Assembly: GCF_026870155.1 (NCBI RefSeq)
Contig: NZ_CP113975.1
Location: 3,286,001 to 3,350,000, forward strand
DNA from: Flavobacterium marginilacus
GTDB taxonomy: Bacteria; Bacteroidota; Bacteroidia; Flavobacteriales; Flavobacteriaceae
DNA: 64,000 nucleotides
Direction: 5' to 3'
The first letter of the stretch is position 1. Each line of letters opens with the position of its first letter. This document shows, piece by piece, positions 14,057 through 22,666 of the stretch. Below the pieces are notes generated by a model that worked only from the letters and a program-made list of their open reading frames with translations, was not told the origin of the DNA and ran no database searches. The position numbers and the translations under genes are program-made.

Positions 14057-15934
14057 TTAATCTTCTATTTTACGAACTCTGTCTAACCAAGTAAATTTTA
14101 AAGTAACGGTCGTAGCCAAAAACACGATTAATGCAGCAATTGCTTTTGGATAATCTTTAATAATGAAGAAAATCGGAAGCAGGATCATACTCGACTGCCA
14201 TACAATTCCAATGACACAATTGAGCATATCTTTATAAAAATCATTATTTTTTTGAAAAGAATTATCTTCTAATTTTAATGTTTTATATACTGGACTCCAC
14301 CAGCCCCAAGGTCTCACGTTAGTGTAAAAAGATTTTAAGACTTCAATATCTGTTGGTTTGCTAAAGAAAGTTCCTAAAAGACAACCTAAAATAGAGAAAC
14401 CAAATATTATTGGAAACAAATAAATTGCCTGCACTTGCGCTAATTCGTATAAAAAAGATTCTTCGGATAAACTTCCTTTGGCCTGGCCTAAAGCAAATTG
14501 TAAGGAAGCCACAATCAATCCGGCGAACATTCCCCAAAAATACCCCCATCCGTTAAAACGCCACCAAATCCATTTTAAGAAATTGGCAGCCACATAACCT
14601 CCGTATAATGCACTGGTAATCCAAAGCGTTAAAGAGTTAATAGAATCTGCAAAGAAGCCCATAAAAACACCCAGACCAACAACAATAAAAGAAGAGATCT
14701 GACTTACTTTGATATAATGTGCATTTGTTGCAACAGGTTTAAAGTATTTTTTATAAATATCATTTACAATATAGGCTGGTCCTGCATTTACAAAAGCAGA
14801 GAATCCAGACATAAATGCAGCTAATAAACCTGCTAATAAAATTCCTTTGATTCCGACTGGGATATATAAATTAACAACTTTTGGCATTAATAGTTCTAAG
14901 TCAGCGCCGGTTAAACCTGAATTGGCATTCAATTCTGGCGCTAAATTCATCAAGGCAATTACCACAATTCCTGTGATCAATAAATATCTGGGAATAAACA
15001 ATATTAAATTAGTAAACCCGCTCATATATGCCGCTTCTTTTACCGATTTAGTAGAAAGAATTCTCTGTAAATCATAACTTGGCGTAGGTCCCGCAACACT
15101 GGCAAAAAATCCTTTGAATAAAGTCATCCCGATAAAAGCACCAAACATTTTGTAACCTTCAGAATCAATTAAATGATTGAAGGTTTGAAATTTTTCACTC
15201 CACTGGGTTTCGAACTGCCATCCGAAAAAGACATTTTTCCATTCCTCAGTAATAACCGAATTAATCTCAAGCTGCGAATAGTTAATAAAAGCGTAACCTG
15301 CAATAAGAACCCCTGCAATAATCATGATTAAATATTGCACAACTTCTGTTGCAACGACTGAAAACATTCCCCCTTTAACCGTATAAATTGTAGTTAAAAA
15401 TATAATTATCAAAGCATAAGAACGTTCTGATGTCAATAGCAGCAAATCACCATAATGAAGCGATAAATCCCAAGGAAGAATTATGGTTATAAATTTTCCG
15501 ATTCCTTCAAAAAAGTAAGCGATAAAACCAATGGTCGAAATGATAGCAAAAATTGCTACTATAATATGGGATGCTTTTCCTGCTCGGTCACTCCCAAAAC
15601 GAGTTAAAATCCATTCAGAGCCTGTCATTACTTTGGATCTTCTAATCCAGACAGCCAGAAACATCATCACAAAAATCTGATTCCAAATGGGCCAGAGCCA
15701 CATAAACATGAAACTTTTTACACCATACAAAAACAGTACTCCAATCATCCAGGAAGTTCCCGAAACATCAAACATTCCTGATCCGTTGCTTAGACCTAAG
15801 AAATACCATTTGATTGTTTTCCCGCCAAGGAAATAATCATCTAACCCTTTTGATGCTTTTCTTGAAATCCAGATTCCTATTCCTACCGAAAGCAGAATAT
15901 AAATCACGATGATTGATACGTCAATAATATCCAT
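14057..15934 (-). CDS. SSS-family sodium:solute symporter
   Basis: An inner-membrane transporter of 625 residues with roughly 13-15 hydrophobic segments, of the sodium:solute symporter (SSF) family. Recognisable segments are ISRKASKGLDDYFLGGKTIKW near the N-terminus (the common SSF 'yFLggr' motif), GSGMFDVSGTSWMIGVLF, and LLAGLLAAFMSGFSAFVNAG, the conserved mid-protein motif. The substrate cannot be read from sequence. Placement next to a cytoplasmic GH130 phosphorylase suggests import of a mannosyl-GlcNAc or monosaccharide product from the periplasm. The ATG at 15932-15934 gives a short periplasmic N-terminus before TM1. It is the only transporter visible in this glycan locus; no SusC/D or MFS gene is present. 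Confidence 0.9.
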   Translation of the reverse strand: MDIIDVSIIVIYILLSVGIGIWISRKASKGLDDYFLGGKTIKWYFLGLSNGSGMFDVSGTSWMIGVLFLYGVKSFMFMWLWPIWNQIFVMMFLAVWIRRSKVMTGSEWILTRFGSDRAGKASHIIVAIFAIISTIGFIAYFFEGIGKFITIILPWDLSLHYGDLLLLTSERSYALIIIFLTTIYTVKGGMFSVVATEVVQYLIMIIAGVLIAGYAFINYSQLEINSVITEEWKNVFFGWQFETQWSEKFQTFNHLIDSEGYKMFGAFIGMTLFKGFFASVAGPTPSYDLQRILSTKSVKEAAYMSGFTNLILFIPRYLLITGIVVIALMNLAPELNANSGLTGADLELLMPKVVNLYIPVGIKGILLAGLLAAFMSGFSAFVNAGPAYIVNDIYKKYFKPVATNAHYIKVSQISSFIVVGLGVFMGFFADSINSLTLWITSALYGGYVAANFLKWIWWRFNGWGYFWGMFAGLIVASLQFALGQAKGSLSEESFLYELAQVQAIYLFPIIFGFSILGCLLGTFFSKPTDIEVLKSFYTNVRPWGWWSPVYKTLKLEDNSFQKNNDFYKDMLNCVIGIVWQSSMILLPIFFIIKDYPKAIAALIVFLATTVTLKFTWLDRVRKIED

Positions 15935-15959
15935 TAATTTTAGTTTTTATTAGTTAGTT

Positions 15960-16041
15960 TTTGTTTAGTCCTTAGTTATTAGTCCTCAGTCCCTAGTTGT
16001 TACTGCTTAGTGAAAACTGCTTTCTGCCCACTGTAAACTGC
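15960..16041. repeat. Short degenerate intergenic repeat
   Basis: The gap between the symporter start and the next gene's stop holds repeated words: cttagttattagtcctcagt then ccctagttgttactgcttag, followed by actgctttctg and actgcttac. This low-complexity pattern resembles the short decaying intergenic repeats common in flavobacterial genomes. No hairpin with a T-run is evident. It may mark a break between two transcripts, since all other gaps in the run from 1 to 15934 are 33 bp or less. Confidence 0.4.
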
Positions 16042-18291
16042 TTACTTCTTCCCTTTTGATCCCCAGTTTTTATTAGGGGCAGCTCCCATTACAAAATGCA
16101 GAATACCTCCTTGTAAAATTTGCTGATGTGTGATAAAGGTTTTATTGAAGGAAATACCGTTCAAGGTTGCCGATTGGATGTAAAAATTTTTATTGGAAAC
16201 ATTTTCTGCTTCGATTATAAAACTTTTTCCGCCTTGAAGATGAAGTGCTGCTTTTTCGAATATTGGGCTTCCTATCTCATATTCGCCCGAAGCTGGATTC
16301 ATCGGATAAAACCCTAATGAGCTGAAAACATACCAAGCTGACATCTGGCCACAATCTTCATTCCCGCTCAATCCGTTTGGTGTTGTATTGTATTGTGTAT
16401 CTAAAATATGATGTACCCAATATTGCGTTCTCCAAGGCTCATGGGCTCTATTGAACATGTAAGCAATATGATGACTTGGCTCGTTTCCATGTGCATATTG
16501 GCCAATCAATCCCGAAATATCGGCAGAAACATTGCTTCCTGTAATCTCAGAACTTTCCGTAAATAACTGCTCTAAACGTTTGGTGAAAATTTCATTACTA
16601 CCGTGAAGCGAAATAAAATCTTCAACATTTTGCGGTACAAACCAGCTGTGCTGCCAAGCATTTCCTTCAGTATAATCAGTATGTTCTCTGTGGTTGGAAT
16701 GTTTAGGATCGAATGGTTCATTCCAAGATTTCCCGTCTTCCGATTTTCCTCTCATAAATCCGGTTGCTGGATCAAATAGATACTGATATGCTTTAGAACG
16801 TTTTATAAAAAATTGATAATCCTCATTTTTTCCTAATGCTTTTGCCATTTGTGCCACACACCAGTCATCATAAGCATACTCAAGAGTAATAGTAACTGAT
16901 TCATCCAATAAATTATAGGGAATGTAGCCAAATTGCTTGTAAAGATTCAAGCCGCGTTCATCCTGCATCATCGTGGTTTTCATAGCTTGGTATGCCTTCT
17001 CAGCATCAAAACCTTTAATGCCTTTTAGATACGCATCTGCAATTACAGGAATCGAATGATAACCTGTCATGGTATTAGTTTCGTTGGCATATAGTGTCCA
17101 GACTGGCAATATTTTTTTTGCATCATAATACGCTAACATGGAGTTTACCATATCCGAAGTTTTGTCTGGAGCCAATAATGTCAATAAAGGATTTTCGGCT
17201 CTAAAAGTATCCCAAAGTGATAAAGTGGAATACGCAGTGTAGTTTTTTGCAGTACTGATTTCGTCATTCTCTTTTCGAAACTGTCCGTTTTTATCATTGT
17301 ACGTAACAGGTGCTAATTGAGCATGATACAAAGCAGTATAAAATATTGTTTTAAGAGAATCAACGGGAGTTTCGACAGTTATTTTACTCAAAGCATCGTT
17401 CCAAACAGCAGCCGATTTAGATTTTGCTGTTTCAAAATCAGAACTTTCCGAATCCAGATTATCTTTTGCATTTTCTGCACTTACAGATGATAATGCTACT
17501 TTTACGTAAAGTTCATCACTTTTTTCTGTATCAAAAAACAATTGTACCGCCGTATTTTCTCCTTCTGCTTTATTGCCTGAAACTATTTTTTTATCAGCAG
17601 TTACCGTTGATTCTGAAATTGCTTTTGAAAATTTAGCCACAAAAAACACTTTCTGGTTTTTTGCCCAGCCTGTACTATATCGATAACCGCTTACCGTGTA
17701 TTTATCTTCAATTGTAATAGCAGTTTTTAAGGCTTTGTCCCAGTTAATTGCAAAACCAAGATCAATTACTACTGATTGCCTGTCACTTTCAGCGTAAGTA
17801 TATTTATGAAAAGCGGTGCGCAGCGAGGCAGTTAACTCCACGTTAATTTTAGGATCTTTCAAATAAACCTGATAATAGCCAGGTTTTGATTTTTCGTTAA
17901 GATGGCTGTAAGCTGATTTATAAGGAAGTAAATCTCTGGTAGCTGCTTTTGTTGTTAGATCTACTTTTTTATTAATTGGCATAATTAGTATATCTGCCAA
18001 ATCACCAATTCCAGTGCCGCTTAAATGCAAATGGCTGAACCCTGAAATAATAGAATCTGAATAATGATATCCTGAACACCAATCCCAGTTTGACACTCCG
18101 TTATCTGGACTTACCTGAAGCATCCCAAAAGGAACTGTTGCCCCTGGGTAGGTATGTCCGTGACCACCAGTACCAATAAAAGGATTTACATTATCGACAA
18201 GAAAAGCTTCATTACGGTTATTTTTTTCTAATTTTATCTTGCAACTTGTAGCAAAAATTATACATAAAACAAACAAAGTAAAATTCCTCAT
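16042..18291 (-). CDS. GH92 alpha-mannosidase, lipoprotein-like
   Basis: The third GH92 gene, 749 residues. The N-terminus MRNFTLFVLCIIFATSCK is a lipoprotein signal with the cysteine at residue 17, so it is likely anchored in the outer membrane or periplasm. VDNVNPFIGTGGHGHTYPG is the family start signature. HGNEPSHHIAYMFNRAHEPW (~residue 600) and GNEDCGQMSAWYVFSSLGF (~residue 647) belong to the catalytic domain. It is similar in layout to the GH92 gene at 8650 but clearly diverged, so this is an old duplication with likely different linkage preference. It is first in the minus-strand run and diverges from the LytS-type kinase gene with a 121-bp gap. A possible promoter lies at 18345-18352. 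Confidence 0.94.
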   Translation of the reverse strand: MRNFTLFVLCIIFATSCKIKLEKNNRNEAFLVDNVNPFIGTGGHGHTYPGATVPFGMLQVSPDNGVSNWDWCSGYHYSDSIISGFSHLHLSGTGIGDLADILIMPINKKVDLTTKAATRDLLPYKSAYSHLNEKSKPGYYQVYLKDPKINVELTASLRTAFHKYTYAESDRQSVVIDLGFAINWDKALKTAITIEDKYTVSGYRYSTGWAKNQKVFFVAKFSKAISESTVTADKKIVSGNKAEGENTAVQLFFDTEKSDELYVKVALSSVSAENAKDNLDSESSDFETAKSKSAAVWNDALSKITVETPVDSLKTIFYTALYHAQLAPVTYNDKNGQFRKENDEISTAKNYTAYSTLSLWDTFRAENPLLTLLAPDKTSDMVNSMLAYYDAKKILPVWTLYANETNTMTGYHSIPVIADAYLKGIKGFDAEKAYQAMKTTMMQDERGLNLYKQFGYIPYNLLDESVTITLEYAYDDWCVAQMAKALGKNEDYQFFIKRSKAYQYLFDPATGFMRGKSEDGKSWNEPFDPKHSNHREHTDYTEGNAWQHSWFVPQNVEDFISLHGSNEIFTKRLEQLFTESSEITGSNVSADISGLIGQYAHGNEPSHHIAYMFNRAHEPWRTQYWVHHILDTQYNTTPNGLSGNEDCGQMSAWYVFSSLGFYPMNPASGEYEIGSPIFEKAALHLQGGKSFIIEAENVSNKNFYIQSATLNGISFNKTFITHQQILQGGILHFVMGAAPNKNWGSKGKK

Positions 18292-18344
18292 ATAAATATT
18301 CTTAATTTAATTTTAAATTTAAATAAATTTACTTTTTATTAAAA

Positions 18345-18352
18345 CAAATTTA
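18345..18352 (-). promoter_or_regulatory. Possible Bacteroidota -7 box for the glycan operon
   Basis: On the minus strand this reads TAAATTTG, matching the TAnnTTTG -7 consensus known for Bacteroidota sigma-A promoters. It lies about 54 bp upstream of the GH92 start codon. A well-placed -33 TTG element is not clear, so the call rests on one box in an AT-rich gap. It would drive the run of glycosidase genes away from the divergent regulator. Confidence 0.3.
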
Positions 18353-18412
18353 GACGGACAACACATAAACTTAGATAAACATCAAAAAAAGTCACAAAAC
18401 ACTATATGTATC

Positions 18413-19471
18413 ATGATTTTAAATACAGGCAAATTATATAGAATACCATTGCGCTACCATATTATATTTTGGTTAACTTATTTCATCTTTAACACCTTTC
18501 GCTGGGGAAGTTATTTCAATGATTATGTTTATTCTTTAAAAACAAATTTATTAGGCTTCCCCATTCACATGACATTATGTTATCTGAATATTTTGATACT
18601 TATGCCATATTTGGTTTATCAGAAAAAATATGCTTTGTATGTTATTTCTATTTTATCTGCCATATTTATTATGGTAATTGTAAAATTTAATATGACCTAT
18701 CTTTTTATAACCCATGAAGTCTGGCCCGAAGGACCTGAAACAATAGATAAACTAACGCTCAATTATACTATTGACATGATGATGGGGGAATTATATGTAA
18801 TCACCTTTGTTACAGCTATTAAGATTACTTTTGATTTATTAAAAGAACAAAAAAGAGCCACTGATCTTCAAAAAACGCAATTAGAAACTGAATTACTTTT
18901 CTTAAAATCTCAAATTTCACCGCACTTTTTTTTCAATACCCTTAACAATATTTATTCTTTATCCGTTGAAAAGTCGAATAAAACTCCAAAAATTGTTCTT
19001 AAACTTGCGGAATTAATGCGTTATATGCTGTATGAAACTAAAACGAAGAGACAAACGTTAGCAAACGAAATACTCTGCATTCAAAACTATCTGGATCTGG
19101 AGCGGATTAGAAATGACGAGCGTCTGGAGATAAACATGTCTATTTCTGGAGACATACACAACAAGAAAATTGCTCCCGTCATATTATTGACTTTTATTGA
19201 GAATGCATTCAAGCATGGAGTCAACAAAAACACCGGAAAAGTAAAAATTGATATTAGTTTCAAGGTCAAAGAAGAACATCTTTATTTTTCAATTTCAAAC
19301 CCAAAACCCGAAGTTACCATGCATGCAGATAATTTTAACAAGTCAAGTGGGATAGGAATCGAAAATGTCAAAAAAAGACTTGAATTGGGGTATAATAAAA
19401 GCGATTATACGCTTTCATTTAAAAATAAAAAGGATATTTTTGCTGTGAAGCTTGTAATTAAGGTGGTATAA
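18413..19471 (+). CDS. LytS/YpdA-type sensor histidine kinase
   Basis: A 352-residue membrane sensor with four predicted transmembrane segments in residues ~10-145 and then a His_kinase domain of the LytS/YehU class. The phosphoacceptor is H171 in LKSQISPHFFFNTLNNIYSL. The ATPase part shows VILLTFIENAFKHGV (N-box) and SSGIGIENVKKRLEL (G-box). It is followed 68 bp later by a LytTR response regulator and diverges from the GH92-led operon. The pairing suggests it senses a membrane or periplasmic cue and controls the glycan genes. No extracellular sensor domain is present, so the signal is probably sensed within the membrane. Confidence 0.9.
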   Translation: MILNTGKLYRIPLRYHIIFWLTYFIFNTFRWGSYFNDYVYSLKTNLLGFPIHMTLCYLNILILMPYLVYQKKYALYVISILSAIFIMVIVKFNMTYLFITHEVWPEGPETIDKLTLNYTIDMMMGELYVITFVTAIKITFDLLKEQKRATDLQKTQLETELLFLKSQISPHFFFNTLNNIYSLSVEKSNKTPKIVLKLAELMRYMLYETKTKRQTLANEILCIQNYLDLERIRNDERLEINMSISGDIHNKKIAPVILLTFIENAFKHGVNKNTGKVKIDISFKVKEEHLYFSISNPKPEVTMHADNFNKSSGIGIENVKKRLELGYNKSDYTLSFKNKKDIFAVKLVIKVV

Positions 19472-19539
19472 TTCATAATAAACGCCTTTTTCCTGAATTC
19501 CCCCTCTAATAATCTACCAGGAAATTAATAATAAAAGAA

Positions 19540-20253
19540 ATGAAAACAACTTGTGTAATTATTGACGATGAGCCATTGGCTATTAATATTATTAAAAACC
19601 ATTTGGAACATATTGAAAATTTTGAAGTAATAAACACTTTTAGGAACTCAATCGAAGGATTAAATTACTTAAAAGAAAATTCAGTAGATGTAATTTTTTT
19701 AGATATAAATATGCCTGTTCTGGATGGTATTAATTTTATTAAAAGTTTAGAAAATCATCCTTTACTAGTTATTACCAGTGCCTATAGCCAATTTGCTATA
19801 GAAACTTATGAATTAGATGTGTTAGACTATTTAGTAAAACCCATCGAATTCCCTAGGCTGATGAAAACTGTAAATAAGATTAACAAAAGACTCAGCAATA
19901 TCCCAAAAATTGCTTCGGAAAACAGTAAAGAAAACCCTTTTATTTTTGTTAAAATTGACAAGAAGAGAATGAAGAAAATACTGTTAAATGAAATTTTAGT
20001 TATCGAAAGCTTAAAAGACTATTTAAAAATAAACACCTTAACAGGTAAATACATCATACACAGTACCCTATCAGACTTCACCAGCTTATTACCCGAAAAA
20101 GATTTTATACGAATCCATCGATCTTACACGATAGCCATTGATAAAATTGATGCTGTGGAAGGAAACAGTATCGAAATAGAAGGCATCAGATACGTTATTG
20201 GAAGATCTTATATTGATGAAGTAAAACAAATAATCTTAAATACTTCGATATAA
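19540..20253 (+). CDS. LytTR-family response regulator
   Basis: A 237-residue regulator. The receiver domain (1-120) has IIDDEPLAINIIKNHL at the start and the phosphoacceptor D55 in VIFLDINMPVLDG; the conserved Thr/Ser and Lys appear in LVITSAYSQ and DYLVKPIEFPR. The C-terminal LytTR DNA-binding domain (~135-235) includes FVKIDKKRMKKILLNEILVI and FIRIHRSYTIAIDKIDAVEG. It partners with the LytS-type kinase just upstream. LytTR proteins bind imperfect direct repeats; I could not identify a confident site, but the divergent gap 18292-18412 is the obvious place to look. Confidence 0.92.
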   Translation: MKTTCVIIDDEPLAINIIKNHLEHIENFEVINTFRNSIEGLNYLKENSVDVIFLDINMPVLDGINFIKSLENHPLLVITSAYSQFAIETYELDVLDYLVKPIEFPRLMKTVNKINKRLSNIPKIASENSKENPFIFVKIDKKRMKKILLNEILVIESLKDYLKINTLTGKYIIHSTLSDFTSLLPEKDFIRIHRSYTIAIDKIDAVEGNSIEIEGIRYVIGRSYIDEVKQIILNTSI

Positions 20254-20292
20254 TTTTTTATGACTGTCCGCAAATAATACCATGTATTTTTT

Positions 20293-20371
20293 TCGCCACT
20301 GATTACACAGATTCTCACAGATTTCATTACTTTTTTTTAAAAAAATCTGTGTAAATCTTTTTAATCTGTAG
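20293..20371. repeat. Intergenic inverted repeat of the 'ACAGATT' type
   Basis: The gap holds attacacagattctcacaga followed, after a T/A-rich spacer, by aaatctgtgtaaatcttttt and aatctgt. ACAGATTT and AAATCTGT are inverted copies. Similar short repeats are frequent between genes in flavobacteria. It could fold as a hairpin downstream of the response-regulator gene and serve as its terminator. Confidence 0.4.
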
Positions 20372-20443
20372 CTAATTCGATCTGTTTGGTATTTAGTTAA
20401 GGATAGTCATATAATCTTTAAAAAAATAAAGAATCATAAAATA

Positions 20444-20474
20444 GAAAATGCAGCCGGATCAAGACTGCATTTTC
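20444..20474 (-). terminator. Rho-independent terminator after the nagB fusion gene
   Basis: A perfect 10-bp stem, GAAAATGCAG (20444-20453) with CTGCATTTTC (20465-20474), encloses an 11-nt loop. It lies about 50 bp past the stop codon of the minus-strand gene at 20526. The following minus-strand bases are T-rich. Confidence 0.7.
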
Positions 20475-20525
20475 AAAGAAAAAAAAAACGTAACTAACCA
20501 AAATTATTATTAGCTAACTAACAAA

Positions 20526-22439
20526 CTAAAAATAATATCTTTTAAATGCCTCAATTGCTGAGTAATCTGCTAATCCTAAATCATGGTATTTCTTTGCTGT
20601 TAAGCGGTTTCTGTCTTCAACACGTACCCAAAATTCTCTATTATCATCCCCTTGAAACATAACACCGTCTTTTTGAGTCTGGTGATAAAAAATGGCATGA
20701 CGTTTTTTAAGTACCTGATCCGGGCTCATCGGGACGGCCATCTCAATTTGATACGATTCCCATTCGTGCCAAGCACCACGGTACAGCCAAACCCAGCAGT
20801 CATCCATATAACTATTCGATTTTAATCTCTTTAATGCTTCAAACAAACTATCCAGACAAACTTTATGAGTACCGTGGGGATCAGCCAAATCTCCTGCGGC
20901 ATATATTTGATGCGGTTTTATAGTATCAATAAGAGTACACATAATATCGATATCTGCATCTGTAAGATTATTTTTCTTAACTGTTCCCGTTTCATAAAAA
21001 GGAAGGTTCAAAAAATGAACATTCGAATCAGCAAGACCTAAATATCTTGTAGCTGCAAGAGACTCGCTCCTTCTTATTAATCCTTTTAATTTTCTAACCT
21101 CTAATGCATCAATATTATTACTAGGACCGTTCTTTATCAGGTTTATAATATTTTCTGATTCTGCTGCATTTACATTTAGTGCTCTTGAAATTTCAGCAAA
21201 TTTTAAAGCTTCTTCGTTAGAAACTGCAATATTACCTGATGTCTGATAAGCAACATGCACATCATGTCCCTGCTCTACAAGCCTGTCAAAAGTTCCTCCC
21301 ATCGAAATAACATCATCATCCGGATGTGGACTAAAAATGATGACTCTTTTTCTTGCCGGAGCAGAACGTTCTGGTCTGTAAGTATCATCAGCATTTGGTT
21401 TTCCTCCTGGCCAGCCCGTAATAGTCTGCTGCATTTTATTAAACATTTTAATATTCAAATCATAAGCAGTCCCTTCTTCTGTCAAAAGGCTCGACATACC
21501 GTGATCGTTATAATCTTTGTCCGTTAATTTAAGAAAAGGCTTATTTGTTAACTCGCTCAGCCATACAACGGCTTTGAGTTTTAATTCCTCAGTCCATACA
21601 CATAACTTAACCAGCCATGGCGTTTTTACTCTTGTCAGTTCCGAAGACGCTTCACTATCCAGGACAAAAGTTGTGTTTTTATGTTCCTGCAGATAACTTG
21701 CCGGCACTTGAGAAGTAATTTCGCCCTCTATGGTTTTTTTTATAATTGATGCCTTACTGACGCCCCAGCCAAGAAGAACAATCCTTTTAGCATTTCGAAC
21801 AGTATCAATACCCATCGTGATTGCTTTTCTAGGTACATTATCGATACCTAAAAAAGAAGATGCAGCATCCATACGCGTCAAGTGGTCTAATGTAATACTG
21901 CGAGTTCCTGAATTTATGTGAGATCCTGGCTCATTAAAACCGATATGACCTGTCCTTCCGATTCCTAAAAGCTGAAAATCTAATCCGCCATAAGACTTAA
22001 TCTTCATTTCATAATCAATGCAATATTGCTGCAGCTCCTCATTACTGACTTTTCCGTTTGGAATATTTACATTTTCAGGAAGTATATTTACATGATTAAA
22101 AAGATGCTCATGCATAAAATAATAATAACTCTGAATGTTAGTACTATCCATAGGATAATATTCATCTAAGTTGAAGGTTACTACATTTTTAAAACTTAAA
22201 CCTTCCTCTTTATGCATTCTAACAAGTTCTTCATACACTTTTACTGGCGAAGATCCTGTTGCTAATCCCAAAACACATGGTTCATTTAACTCTTCTTTTC
22301 TCTGAATTAAATTTGCAATTTCTTGTGCCACTAATAATGAAGCTTCTTGCGATGAATCGAAAATTACATTGTGAATTTTCTCAAAACGTGTTTCTTCAAA
22401 CTTTCCAGCCTCTTTAAAATTTATACCTTCTCTAATCAT
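20526..22439 (-). CDS. nagB: Glucosamine-6-phosphate deaminase fused to a PIG-L deacetylase-like domain
   Basis: A 637-residue cytoplasmic fusion. Residues ~30-270 are NagB-type (glucosamine-6-phosphate to fructose-6-phosphate plus ammonia): VLGLATGSSPVKVYEELVR is the phosphate-binding loop, FNLDEYYPM follows, and GIGRTGHIGFNEPGS holds the active-site His and Glu. Position T163 replaces the Asp found at E. coli NagB D141; Asn occurs there in some active relatives, so activity may be kept. Residues ~365-600 are a PIG-L/LmbE domain with the zinc motif FSPHPDDDVISMGG and a later LADPHGTHKVCLDSLF. This fusion is known in Bacteroidota; the second domain may deacetylate GlcNAc-6-P or a related sugar, but that is unproven. 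It would drain amino sugar from the glycan locus into glycolysis. Confidence 0.9.
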   Translation of the reverse strand: MIREGINFKEAGKFEETRFEKIHNVIFDSSQEASLLVAQEIANLIQRKEELNEPCVLGLATGSSPVKVYEELVRMHKEEGLSFKNVVTFNLDEYYPMDSTNIQSYYYFMHEHLFNHVNILPENVNIPNGKVSNEELQQYCIDYEMKIKSYGGLDFQLLGIGRTGHIGFNEPGSHINSGTRSITLDHLTRMDAASSFLGIDNVPRKAITMGIDTVRNAKRIVLLGWGVSKASIIKKTIEGEITSQVPASYLQEHKNTTFVLDSEASSELTRVKTPWLVKLCVWTEELKLKAVVWLSELTNKPFLKLTDKDYNDHGMSSLLTEEGTAYDLNIKMFNKMQQTITGWPGGKPNADDTYRPERSAPARKRVIIFSPHPDDDVISMGGTFDRLVEQGHDVHVAYQTSGNIAVSNEEALKFAEISRALNVNAAESENIINLIKNGPSNNIDALEVRKLKGLIRRSESLAATRYLGLADSNVHFLNLPFYETGTVKKNNLTDADIDIMCTLIDTIKPHQIYAAGDLADPHGTHKVCLDSLFEALKRLKSNSYMDDCWVWLYRGAWHEWESYQIEMAVPMSPDQVLKKRHAIFYHQTQKDGVMFQGDDNREFWVRVEDRNRLTAKKYHDLGLADYSAIEAFKRYYF

Positions 22440-22666
22440 TTCTGGTTATTCATTTAATTTATTAAGATAAAATTATGTATCTATTATTCAAAAAAAATAA
22501 ATATTCGACTAATAACCCGTGAACTTCGGCAAAAGACATTATTAGAAACTTAAAATTATTTTTTGCTTTTACCCGTTTCGTAATTAATTAATTTAACGAT
22601 CCGTTTTTATTTAGCAAAGCACTTATTTTCAGAGTTATTAGTAATCCTTAATGGATAATTGTTTAT

